Shown piece by piece: positions 8,739-14,599 of a stretch of 36,390 nt of DNA. The notes under the pieces are model-generated. The model did not search any database and had not been told where the DNA came from. It saw nothing but the letters and a program-made list of their open reading frames with translations. Source of the stretch: Bacteroidia bacterium. GTDB taxonomy: Bacteria; Bacteroidota; Bacteroidia; UKL13-3. Positions within the stretch are counted from its first letter, which is position 1. Every line of letters begins with the position of its first letter. The stretch spans positions 1 through 36,390 of the forward strand of contig JAIBAK010000037.1 of assembly GCA_019695215.1 (NCBI GenBank). Reading direction: 5' to 3'. A program made the translations under genes and the position numbers.

Positions 8739-9935
8739 CTAAAACCTTTTCAGGGCCATTTCGGCCACGCTTTGCCCTATGGAAAGGGAGGAGGTAGCAG
8801 CCGGAGAAGGGGCATTGCACACATTTACCACATGGTCATCTTCCAGTATCATAAAGTCGTCAATCAACCCTCCGGTGCGGTCGCAGGCCTGTGCGCGCAC
8901 TCCCGAGCCTGCAGGTTCTAAATCGTTTTCCTGCACATCGGGCACTAAGCGCTGCAATGCTTTGGTAAAGGCGGCTTTTGAAAACGAACGGTAAAATTCG
9001 CCCATTCCGGTTTTCCAGTATTTCATCATCACCTTCTGAAATCCGGGCCAGGTAAGCGATTCGATGGTTTCACTTATACTGATATCCGTTTTTTTGTATC
9101 CTTCGCGTTTAAAAGCAAACACTGCGTTGGGGCCGGCTTCCACCTCGCCATGAATCATGCGGGTAAAGTGTACCCCCAGAAAAGGAAAGTTGGGATCGGG
9201 CACGGGGTAAATAAGATTTTTCACCAAACCCTGTTTCTCTTTTTTCAGCAGGTAATATTCTCCTCTGAAGGGAATAATGCGCACATCTACGCGATCACGG
9301 GTTAACTTTGCCACTTTATCAGAGTATAATCCGGCACAGTTAATCACCAGTTTGGCAGTATAGGTTTTATCTTGTGTGATAACCTCACTTAGCTTTCCGT
9401 TGTATTTTATATGTGTTACTTTTTGCGAAGTAAAAATTTCGCCACCGGCTTTTACAAACAGGTCAGCCATTTTTGCCGATACTTCTTTGTAATCAATAAT
9501 ACCTGTTTGCGGTACAAAAATTCCGGCTATTCCGGCTACGTGAGGCTCATATTCCTTCAGCTCACCGGCACGCAGCTTTTTCATTCCTTTCAGTCCGTTT
9601 TCCACTCCGCGCTGGTACACGTTTTCCATTGGCTGCAGTTCGTGTTCCTGTGCGGCTACTATAATTTTTCCGCACAAGTCATATTTAATCCCGTGTTTGT
9701 TGCAGAAATCAATCATATAGTGATAACCGCGAATACAATTTTGTGCTTTAAGACTACCCGGCTTGTAATAAATTCCCGAATGAATTACCCCGCTGTTGTG
9801 CCCGGTTTGGTGCCTCGCCACCCCGTTTTCCTTTTCTATGAGCGCAATTTTTAATGCCGGTTTTTGTTCCTGAAGTTTAAGTGCCGTACCCAGCCCTACA
9901 ATTCCGCCTCCAATAATTATAATATCGTGTTGCAT
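8739..9935 (-). CDS. lhgO: L-2-hydroxyglutarate oxidase
   Basis: A 398-residue FAD-dependent oxidoreductase of the DAO family. The dinucleotide-binding motif IIIGGGIVGLGTALKL is at residues 5-20. The family signature GVARHQTGHNSGVIHSGIYY follows, and near the C-terminus comes SGVRAQACDRTGGLIDDF, with the cofactor-side arginine, then NAPSPAATSSLSIG, the usual end of LhgO/YgaF proteins. It oxidises L-2-hydroxyglutarate to 2-oxoglutarate, passing electrons to the membrane quinone pool. An in-frame ATG lies 26 codons further upstream (10013), but the extra residues (FKTHYLTKYLYLKYEKR) have no place in the family and the glycine-rich strand should be close to the N-terminus, so I chose the ATG at 9935. 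Confidence 0.92.
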   Translation of the reverse strand: MQHDIIIIGGGIVGLGTALKLQEQKPALKIALIEKENGVARHQTGHNSGVIHSGIYYKPGSLKAQNCIRGYHYMIDFCNKHGIKYDLCGKIIVAAQEHELQPMENVYQRGVENGLKGMKKLRAGELKEYEPHVAGIAGIFVPQTGIIDYKEVSAKMADLFVKAGGEIFTSQKVTHIKYNGKLSEVITQDKTYTAKLVINCAGLYSDKVAKLTRDRVDVRIIPFRGEYYLLKKEKQGLVKNLIYPVPDPNFPFLGVHFTRMIHGEVEAGPNAVFAFKREGYKKTDISISETIESLTWPGFQKVMMKYWKTGMGEFYRSFSKAAFTKALQRLVPDVQENDLEPAGSGVRAQACDRTGGLIDDFMILEDDHVVNVCNAPSPAATSSLSIGQSVAEMALKRF

Positions 9936-10034
9936 GAGAAAAATATATGGCGCGAAAATACGTTTTTCATACTTTAAGTATAGATATTTGGTTAAATAAT
10001 GGGTTTTAAACAAGATTCTTAGTAGTTTGCCTCA

Positions 10035-10499
10035 ATGAAACGGATGATAGTTTTTGTAGGGATGATGTTTTTTTACACGGCATTTTCGCAAACCGATTTA
10101 CCTTTATTGAATAAGAAGGTGATAGTTTACGTAAAAAGTGTAACCGGCAAACAGGTGGGCCATGGCGAGTGCTGGGATTTGGCCAAAGAGGCGCTTAACT
10201 ACGCAGGTGCCAAATGGGACGGAGCCTATGGCTTTGGAAAAAAATTAACGTACGGAAAAGATAAACTGCTGCCGGGAGATATTGTACAATTTACGGGGGT
10301 AACTATGGAACATAAAGAGGGAAATTCACTCTCGCGCTGGAAAATGCCCAAACATACCGCGGTGGTGTATGAAGTGAAAAGTGAAACCGATATTACCCTG
10401 GCCGAGCAAAATTTTAATAATATACGCAGGGTGATGCTCAATAGCTATAACCTGAACGATGTGAAACAGGGAACCCTGAGTTTTTACCGGCCGGAGTAA
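10035..10499 (+). CDS. Secreted CHAP/NlpC-like putative cysteine amidase
   Basis: A 154-residue protein with a signal peptide (MKRMIVFVGMMFFYTAFS, cleavage near 18-19). The mature part has the layout of a small papain-like amidase: a nucleophile-type cysteine in GHGECWDLAKEAL (C46), the LLPGDIVQF strand that precedes the active-site histidine in CHAP and NlpC/P60 domains (79-86), and KHTAVVYEV with H107, then AEQNF at 123-127 for the third polar residue. It could cut peptidoglycan peptides or another amide in the periplasm or outside. Its family cannot be fixed by eye. It is the first plus-strand gene of the accessory stretch and diverges from lhgO. Confidence 0.72.
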   Translation: MKRMIVFVGMMFFYTAFSQTDLPLLNKKVIVYVKSVTGKQVGHGECWDLAKEALNYAGAKWDGAYGFGKKLTYGKDKLLPGDIVQFTGVTMEHKEGNSLSRWKMPKHTAVVYEVKSETDITLAEQNFNNIRRVMLNSYNLNDVKQGTLSFYRPE

Positions 10500-10570
10500 A
10501 GTAAATGAAGAAATTTTTTATAATGTCAGCTTCTTGACTTAAGTAATTTTTAGGCCAATAGAGATTTGAA

Positions 10571-11131
10571 ATGAAATACTATAAAATCTACCTCATTCAA
10601 CTGCTTATTTTTATTAGTACAAATACCAATGCGCAAACCTCTCATTTAACAGATACTTTAGTTCGAAATGTAGTTCCAAGACTTGGAATTGGGTATAGCC
10701 GGAATTTTATCTCGGAGGTAGGGTTGAGTTTTGTAAAAAGTAAATTTTACAATGATAAAGACCTTGGGTTTAATACAGCAATTAGCGTGTTTTATGTTAG
10801 TTTCGAAACGATGGCTCCATACAATAAACCATTTATCATGGGGTACAAAGCGGGTGGAGAATTCATATCGATCGGGCATGTGACCAGCGCTTTCGGACTT
10901 GAAGTCGCGTATTACCAAAAAAGCGTGCAATCCTCTATTGCTATTTTCCCTAAACTTGGAATTCCTTTAATTAATGGGTCTTTGTCTTATGGTTTAGGAA
11001 TGTATTTTAATCCGGATTTTAGAAAGGAAATTGGTAAGCATAGGATTACACTAACGTATGATTTTAACCGAAAAAGTGACAGAACTCTTAAATATCTCTT
11101 GAAAAAATGTTCCCCTGCTGATCGGGATTAA
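10571..11131 (+). CDS. Secreted beta-rich hypothetical protein, possible small outer-membrane barrel
   Basis: I do not recognise a family. The 186-residue product starts with a signal peptide (MKYYKIYLIQLLIFISTNTNAQ, cleavage after NA). The remainder alternates polar and hydrophobic residues in strands separated by glycine-rich turns (RLGIGYSRNF, GYKAGGEFISIGHV, GLEVAYYQ, GSLSYGLGMYF), which is what small outer-membrane barrel or DUF-type periplasmic proteins look like. It lies 71 bases after the CHAP-like gene on the same strand. Immediately after its stop is a 7-base-pair GC-rich hairpin (11132-11148). Confidence 0.68.
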   Translation: MKYYKIYLIQLLIFISTNTNAQTSHLTDTLVRNVVPRLGIGYSRNFISEVGLSFVKSKFYNDKDLGFNTAISVFYVSFETMAPYNKPFIMGYKAGGEFISIGHVTSAFGLEVAYYQKSVQSSIAIFPKLGIPLINGSLSYGLGMYFNPDFRKEIGKHRITLTYDFNRKSDRTLKYLLKKCSPADRD

Positions 11132-11148
11132 TACCCCAGGATGGGGTA
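11132..11148 (+). terminator. GC-rich hairpin at the stop of the preceding gene
   Basis: TACCCCA and TGGGGTA pair perfectly over seven bases with a GGA loop, starting at the base after the stop codon. There is no clear T tract behind it, so it may be a weak terminator, a transcript-end stabiliser, or the left part of the repeat-like spacer before the next gene. Confidence 0.45.
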
Positions 11149-11205
11149 GGATAAGCGTAACTTTTGTATCTTAGTTGCGGGAATAAACAAGTTAGCAGGC
11201 ATTAA
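11149..11205 (+). repeat. Spacer with box shared by other cassette-like boundaries
   Basis: The segment ends in GTTAGCAGGCATTAAATG, in which the ATG is the start of the next gene. The core GTTAG..GGCATT also occurs at 12008-12020 and, more degraded, as AGGGTATTTTA near 13360, each just before a small gene. The box is seen directly; its meaning is inference. Confidence 0.45.
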
Positions 11206-11808
11206 ATGAGACGACTCGTATTAATACTGACAGCAGTAATGACAACTTCTTTTTCGTATCAAACGGACATGACAGTTGACAACCTATTGACCACTCCATT
11301 TGACCTCCAAAATTTCAAAAAAGTTAAGGGACAATCAAATAGCGGAAATGCTATAAAAAGGACATATTACTTAAAGCCTGATACGAATGGAATGTATTAC
11401 AGGTTTTTTATGTTCCGACCAATGACCGGTAATAGGTATATAGCTGGAGGGAAGCTGACAATAGAAAGTGGGCTTAAAAACGGACTTGAAATAATTACTT
11501 TCAAACCGTTTGGTAAATATCAGTACGATTATTACGACCCAACAGAAACCTTAATTGAGGTAATCGCTCATTATAATGACAAAGATTTACCAGAATTAGC
11601 ATTTATTGGTCTTGACACCTTATCAATTAAGTCAAAACTCGGTAATAAATTTTTAAGAAAAAATGGTTGTTTCATATTTCATCACGACAAAAATGTTCTA
11701 ACTTTAAAAATAAATAATGGGGCAATTGACTGGTTAAAATATACACGACTGAATTTTAAATTAAATAAAAATAATATTCCTAATGGGTTACTAATTGACG
11801 ATGATTAA
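11206..11808 (+). CDS. Secreted hypothetical protein in AT-rich accessory tract
   Basis: I do not recognise this 200-residue protein. It starts with a weak signal peptide (MRRLVLILTAVMTTSFSYQ), followed by a soluble, beta-rich domain with many lysines and aromatic residues. There are no cysteine or histidine clusters that suggest an enzyme. The gene is clearly AT-richer than lhgO and recN on either side, which suggests a different history. Its start codon follows directly after the shared box GTTAG..GGCATT and its stop is followed within 20 bases by the first 68-base repeat, so the gene sits exactly between two repeat-like boundaries. Confidence 0.7.
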   Translation: MRRLVLILTAVMTTSFSYQTDMTVDNLLTTPFDLQNFKKVKGQSNSGNAIKRTYYLKPDTNGMYYRFFMFRPMTGNRYIAGGKLTIESGLKNGLEIITFKPFGKYQYDYYDPTETLIEVIAHYNDKDLPELAFIGLDTLSIKSKLGNKFLRKNGCFIFHHDKNVLTLKINNGAIDWLKYTRLNFKLNKNNIPNGLLIDDD

Positions 11809-11825
11809 CGCCCATTAACACCCCT

Positions 11826-11930
11826 CACTCGTCCGTGTTTGCAACGCGGATGCATGAGATTTTCTGATTGAATCCGAATTTTTCCGCTCGTTTCTACCAA
11901 AGGTAGACAAGTGTAACGAGCAACAGCAAT
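11826..11930 (+). repeat. Repeat type A, copy 1 (68-base core plus hairpin arm)
   Basis: The core 11826-11893 is identical to 12192-12259 except for one base (T to G inside the GAGATT.TCTG part). It contains a hairpin TCCGTGTTTGCAACGCGGA (eight pairs, one of them G-T, loop TGC). At its right end GCTCGTT pairs with AACGAGC over seven bases. In this copy the second hairpin carries an inner TCTACC/GGTAGA stem that is missing from copy 2. Repeats of this kind have no coding sense on either strand. Confidence 0.88.
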
Positions 11931-11938
11931 CTTTATAC

Positions 11939-12036
11939 TTGCTATTCCCGGTTTTTATCACCAATTTTACACTTGCAGTGTGTGGATACGTTTTTTCACA
12001 CTCTGCCGTTAGAGGGCATTTTAAAATACGACACAA
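11939..12036 (+). repeat. Repeat type B, copy 1
   Basis: TTGCTATTCCCGG at its left end, CAATTTTAC in the middle, CACAC.CTGCC further on and ACACAA at the right end are shared with 13274-13383. Between them GCAGTGTGTG (11975-11984) pairs with CACACTCTGC (11997-12006) over ten positions with one mismatch, giving a stem with a 12-base loop. GTTAGAGGGCATTTTAA follows. The unit stands directly after type A copy 1 and directly before the truncated lipoprotein gene. Confidence 0.82.
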
Positions 12037-12037
12037 T

Positions 12038-12223
12038 TTGAAACAGGAATTATCAATATTGACCATTTTCATTCTGACCGTTTCGTTCGCTTGCGGACAG
12101 AAACAACAGAAGAATTCAATATCTAATCAAGAGCTCATTGACAGCTTGACAAAGCAAGTTGACCAAAAATGGATTCGTGAAAATCCCCCCCCACTCGTCC
12201 GTGTTTGCAACGCGGATGCATGA
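12038..12223 (+). pseudogene. Truncated lipoprotein gene, cut by repeat type A copy 2
   Basis: From a TTG at 12038 the frame reads a typical lipoprotein leader (KQELSILTIFILTVSFACGQ with lipobox VSFAC), then a short polar region (NQELIDSLTKQVDQKWIREN). At about 12185 it runs into the C tract and the second 68-base repeat, where the frame continues by chance for about a dozen codons (PPLVRVCNADA) to a TGA. Normal lipoproteins of this kind are much longer, so this is the 5' remnant of a gene whose remainder was replaced by the repeat. An ORF finder would extend it upstream to 11939, but that part is repeat type B. Confidence 0.65.
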
Positions 12224-12276
12224 GATTGTCTGATTGAATCCGAATTTTTCCGCTCGTTTGTAACGAGCACTAATAA
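12185..12276 (+). repeat. Repeat type A, copy 2, with leading C tract
   Basis: Eight C bases (12185-12192) lead into a 68-base core (12192-12259) that differs from copy 1 at a single base. The right-hand hairpin GCTCGTTTGTAACGAGC is the compact form with a three-base loop. Start-to-start distance to copy 1 is 366 bases in direct orientation. No type B unit follows; the sequence goes over to an AT-rich leader for the next gene. Confidence 0.88.
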
Positions 12277-12343
12277 CCATAATTAGTATTTTCAAAGAGC
12301 AAATATTATTTTTGTATAGTGGGGTTTAAGTAATTCAAAAAAA

Positions 12344-13165
12344 GTGAAAAGCATCTCAATAGTTTTAACGTTTTTTCTATTGCCCAGTTTGTGCATTGCG
12401 CAAACGAATTTTACTTTTTCAGTCGAACAAGTTGGTTTGCCAAATGGTCATTTTAGTAACTACAAGTTTGACGGGTTTAGTTTGGTAGTATTAGAAGGAA
12501 ATAAAAGAAAAGAAAGCCGAAAGCTGAATCAAACTGAAATTAGCCAAATAGATTCCGTAATTAAATTAATTAGATTAGATACCTTAGTCGAAAGATATTA
12601 TAGACAAGTATTTGATGGTGTTCATAGAACCTTTGAATTTGACATTAATGGAGTAAAAAAGAAGATTACTTTAAATAACTATTATCTTAAAAATCTTGAT
12701 ATATTTATACGAAAAGTTAACAGTTATCTTGATGAGCGAAATAGATTAATTTCGTTTGAGGAAAAATTATTCAATAGTCCTGATACTGCATTATATTACC
12801 TTCCTGATTTTTATATAGACACTTTTGATATTCCTGAACATTACAACTTCTATAGGGTAATGTGTTTTCGGGAAGGATATCTTGAAACTGAAATTTTAGA
12901 TTCTATTCAGCTTTGTGATTGTCGAATTTATCCGATTGATATCAACAGTGTTTATAGGAAACGGCATTACTGGCGGGCATTTAGATTAGAAAATTATTCT
13001 TGGCGAAGAGATTATTTTAATAATGAAAATCAAGTTTTCAGAACCGAGTACGTTGTTGATATCATACCCTTTAATATTGTTAAAGAGGTTGTTTATACAA
13101 GGTTAGGAGTTAAACCTTCGGTTGTTATATATCGATATTATAAAACAATAACTAAACTAGAATAA
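12344..13165 (+). CDS. Secreted hypothetical protein in AT-rich accessory tract
   Basis: No family is recognised for this 273-residue protein. It begins at a GTG with a clear signal peptide (KSISIVLTFFLLPSLCIAQ, cleavage after IA), so it is exported. The rest is a mixed alpha-beta protein rich in Tyr, Phe, Asn and Arg; the stretch KLNQTEISQIDSVIKLIRLDTL looks helical. Codon use is very AT-rich compared with the housekeeping genes around the tract. It lies between repeat type A copy 2 and the third repeat. A possible -7 element TATTTTTG is at 12307-12314, without a clear -33 box. Confidence 0.7.
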   Translation: MKSISIVLTFFLLPSLCIAQTNFTFSVEQVGLPNGHFSNYKFDGFSLVVLEGNKRKESRKLNQTEISQIDSVIKLIRLDTLVERYYRQVFDGVHRTFEFDINGVKKKITLNNYYLKNLDIFIRKVNSYLDERNRLISFEEKLFNSPDTALYYLPDFYIDTFDIPEHYNFYRVMCFREGYLETEILDSIQLCDCRIYPIDINSVYRKRHYWRAFRLENYSWRRDYFNNENQVFRTEYVVDIIPFNIVKEVVYTRLGVKPSVVIYRYYKTITKLE

Positions 13166-13194
13166 ATTAAAATATCTTGCGACAAATCTGAAGT

Positions 13195-13260
13195 CCCCCC
13201 CCCAACTTGTGCGCCCCCGATACTATCGGGGTGTATCGCGTGCGTAAGAGCACAAAAAAT
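13195..13260 (+). repeat. Repeat type A-like, divergent copy 3
   Basis: Nine C bases (13195-13203) are followed by AACTTGTGCG, then a near-perfect hairpin CCCCGATACTATCGGGG (13215-13231), then CGCGTGCGTAAGAG. The flanks line up with those of copies 1 and 2 (ACTCGTCCG and CGCGGATGCATGAG) with several changes, whereas the centre is replaced by the GC-rich palindrome. This is the pattern of conserved ends with an exchangeable loop. Confidence 0.6.
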
Positions 13261-13273
13261 CAACCACAAGAAT

Positions 13274-13383
13274 TTGCTATTCCCGGTTTTTATTGCCAAT
13301 TTTACCTTGCATTGTGTAGATTAATTCCGATAACCATCGGGATGCACACGCTGCCACCATAGGGTATTTTATAGACAACACAA
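13274..13383 (+). repeat. Repeat type B, copy 2
   Basis: The left 40 bases match type B copy 1 closely (TTGCTATTCCCGGTTTTTAT, then CCAATTTTAC). GCATTGTGT (13309-13317) and ACACGCTGC (13346-13354) form the outer stem with one mismatch and one G-T pair. The loop holds another palindrome, CCGAT-AACC-ATCGG (13327-13340), similar to the one in the neighbouring type A copy. The end AGGGTATTTTATAG...ACACAA runs up to the start codon of the next gene. Confidence 0.8.
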
Positions 13384-13384
13384 A

Positions 13385-14116
13385 ATGACAGACAACGGTC
13401 AAGATATAAAACAAAATAATCCTGCCTGGTTCAGACTTCTGAACTTGACTTTTTTGTTGCCTTGTATTGTATGGCCACTTGTCTTTTTTACAACAGTTTT
13501 CTTTTTTGACAATCCCAAGAGTTTTTTTCTTACATTCTTGCTATTTATTGCCGTTAATGCCTATCCACTGTACTTGATTGGCATTTTATTACTCAATGCT
13601 AGATTATTCAGACGGAATAAATTATTAGCGACTATTTTACCAATTGCATTTAGTTTGACTTTCATGGTGTCTGCAATTCAATTCTTAGGCGGACTTGAAA
13701 ACATCAAAGCACTTTGGACACAAATAAATTCAACGCAAGATATCGTCCCAGACCAAAATCAATTTTGCTGTGGTTTTACAACTGACTCAACAAGCATCTT
13801 TTATAATGACACTATTATAGGAAATGCAGACGTATCTTCCTTTGAAATTATCAACTTCCATTGGGCTAAGGACAAAAACTCTGTTTACTTTAATGGCAAA
13901 CCCATTTCTATCATAGATAGCAAAACATTTCGTTATTTGGATTATCATTATGCGGTTGATAAATTTTATGTTTATTATGACGATCAAATTATCGAAGGGG
14001 CAGACGCTGCGACATTTAAACATATTGACGGAACGCAAGACGGTAAAGACAAAAACTATTGTTATCGATATGGTGAGAGAGTTGACTGTAACGTATTATT
14101 GACAAATGAGGAATAG
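13385..14116 (+). CDS. Membrane protein with DKNYY-type repeats
   Basis: A 243-residue protein with three membrane helices in the first 110 residues (about 17-43, 48-70 and 80-105), followed by a soluble domain. The soluble part contains the DKNYY family pattern: KDKNSVYFNGKPI, VDKFYVYYDDQII and KDKNYCYRYGERV, each with an Asp-Lys pair, aromatic strand and a turn, and linking segments of the GADAATFKHIDG type. DKNYY proteins are widespread in Bacteroidota and their role is not known. The ATG starts one base after repeat type B copy 2, and base composition is AT-rich as in the other genes of this tract. Confidence 0.8.
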   Translation: MTDNGQDIKQNNPAWFRLLNLTFLLPCIVWPLVFFTTVFFFDNPKSFFLTFLLFIAVNAYPLYLIGILLLNARLFRRNKLLATILPIAFSLTFMVSAIQFLGGLENIKALWTQINSTQDIVPDQNQFCCGFTTDSTSIFYNDTIIGNADVSSFEIINFHWAKDKNSVYFNGKPISIIDSKTFRYLDYHYAVDKFYVYYDDQIIEGADAATFKHIDGTQDGKDKNYCYRYGERVDCNVLLTNEE

Positions 14117-14121
14117 AAGAA

Positions 14122-14143
14122 AAACGCCTTATAACAGGCGTTT
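14122..14143 (+). terminator. Hairpin after the DKNYY gene
   Basis: AAACGCCT pairs perfectly with AGGCGTTT over eight bases with a TATAAC loop, six bases after the stop codon. The A-rich left arm and T-rich right end fit a short intrinsic terminator; the T run is only three bases. It may also mark the right end of the cassette-like tract. Confidence 0.55.
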
Positions 14144-14170
14144 GGTAAGCATCAACAATTATTAAGCGAA

Positions 14171-14599
14171 ATGAATATACAAAGCCGGATTCAAACATAT
14201 TTAGCGGGTCAGCCGGAGTCTAAACGAAGGGACATGGAGCAGTTGCATCGCCTTATCTGTCAAATTAAGCCTGCATGTGAGTTATGGTTTCTGGATGGCA
14301 AAAACAGTGAAAACAAAATAGTTTCTAACCCCAATATCGGGTACGGGCATCAAACCATGCGCTACGCAGATGGCTCAACCAAGCCGTTTTATCAGATAGG
14401 GATGAGTGCCAATACGGCCGGCATCTCGATTTATATAATGGGCATTTCGGATAAGAACTATTTAGCTCAAACGTTCGGTAAAACAATAGGCAAAGCAAGC
14501 GTTACAGGTTACTGTATTAAGTTTAAAGCCGTAAGAGATATTCACCTTAACATACTGGAAGCGGCCATCAGGTATGGGTTTGAACACAGCCCGGCTTAG
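14171..14599 (+). CDS. DUF1801 domain protein
   Basis: This 142-residue cytosolic protein belongs to the DUF1801 (YdhG-like) group: an N-terminal helix-rich start (YLAGQPESKRRDMEQLHRLI), the core segment ACELWFLDGKN, GYGHQTMRYADGSTKPFYQIGMSAN, IYIMG, and the end FGKTIGKASVTGYCIKFKAVRDI, where the family has a glycine- and lysine-rich turn leading into a last strand. Members are small alpha-beta proteins of unknown role, sometimes associated with iron-sulfur or stress functions. The base composition is close to that of the housekeeping genes, so it may be a resident. Its stop overlaps the stop of recN on the other strand by four bases. Confidence 0.83.
   Translation: MNIQSRIQTYLAGQPESKRRDMEQLHRLICQIKPACELWFLDGKNSENKIVSNPNIGYGHQTMRYADGSTKPFYQIGMSANTAGISIYIMGISDKNYLAQTFGKTIGKASVTGYCIKFKAVRDIHLNILEAAIRYGFEHSPA

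Noticed and set aside
9936..10013. The longer start of lhgO at 10013
   Set aside because: The additional 26 residues are not part of the family and would put the FAD-binding strand too far from the N-terminus.
11815..12072. An 85-codon minus-strand ORF across repeat type A and type B copy 1
   Set aside because: It covers repeats and hairpins on both sides and has no protein-like composition.
11939..12223. A 94-codon plus-strand ORF covering the type B repeat and the lipoprotein fragment
   Set aside because: Its first 33 codons are repeat type B, which forms a hairpin and recurs at 13274. Only the part from 12038 looks like a gene.
12307..12314. TATTTTTG before the GTG gene as a firm promoter
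   Set aside because: The -7 box matches but there is no -33 TTG at the right distance and the region is AT-rich, so chance is likely.
11149..14150. A standard integron with attC sites
   Set aside because: GTTRRRY/RYYYAAC boxes fail by at least one base at each unit, and no integrase is in the window. I keep it as a cassette-like tract rather than an integron.
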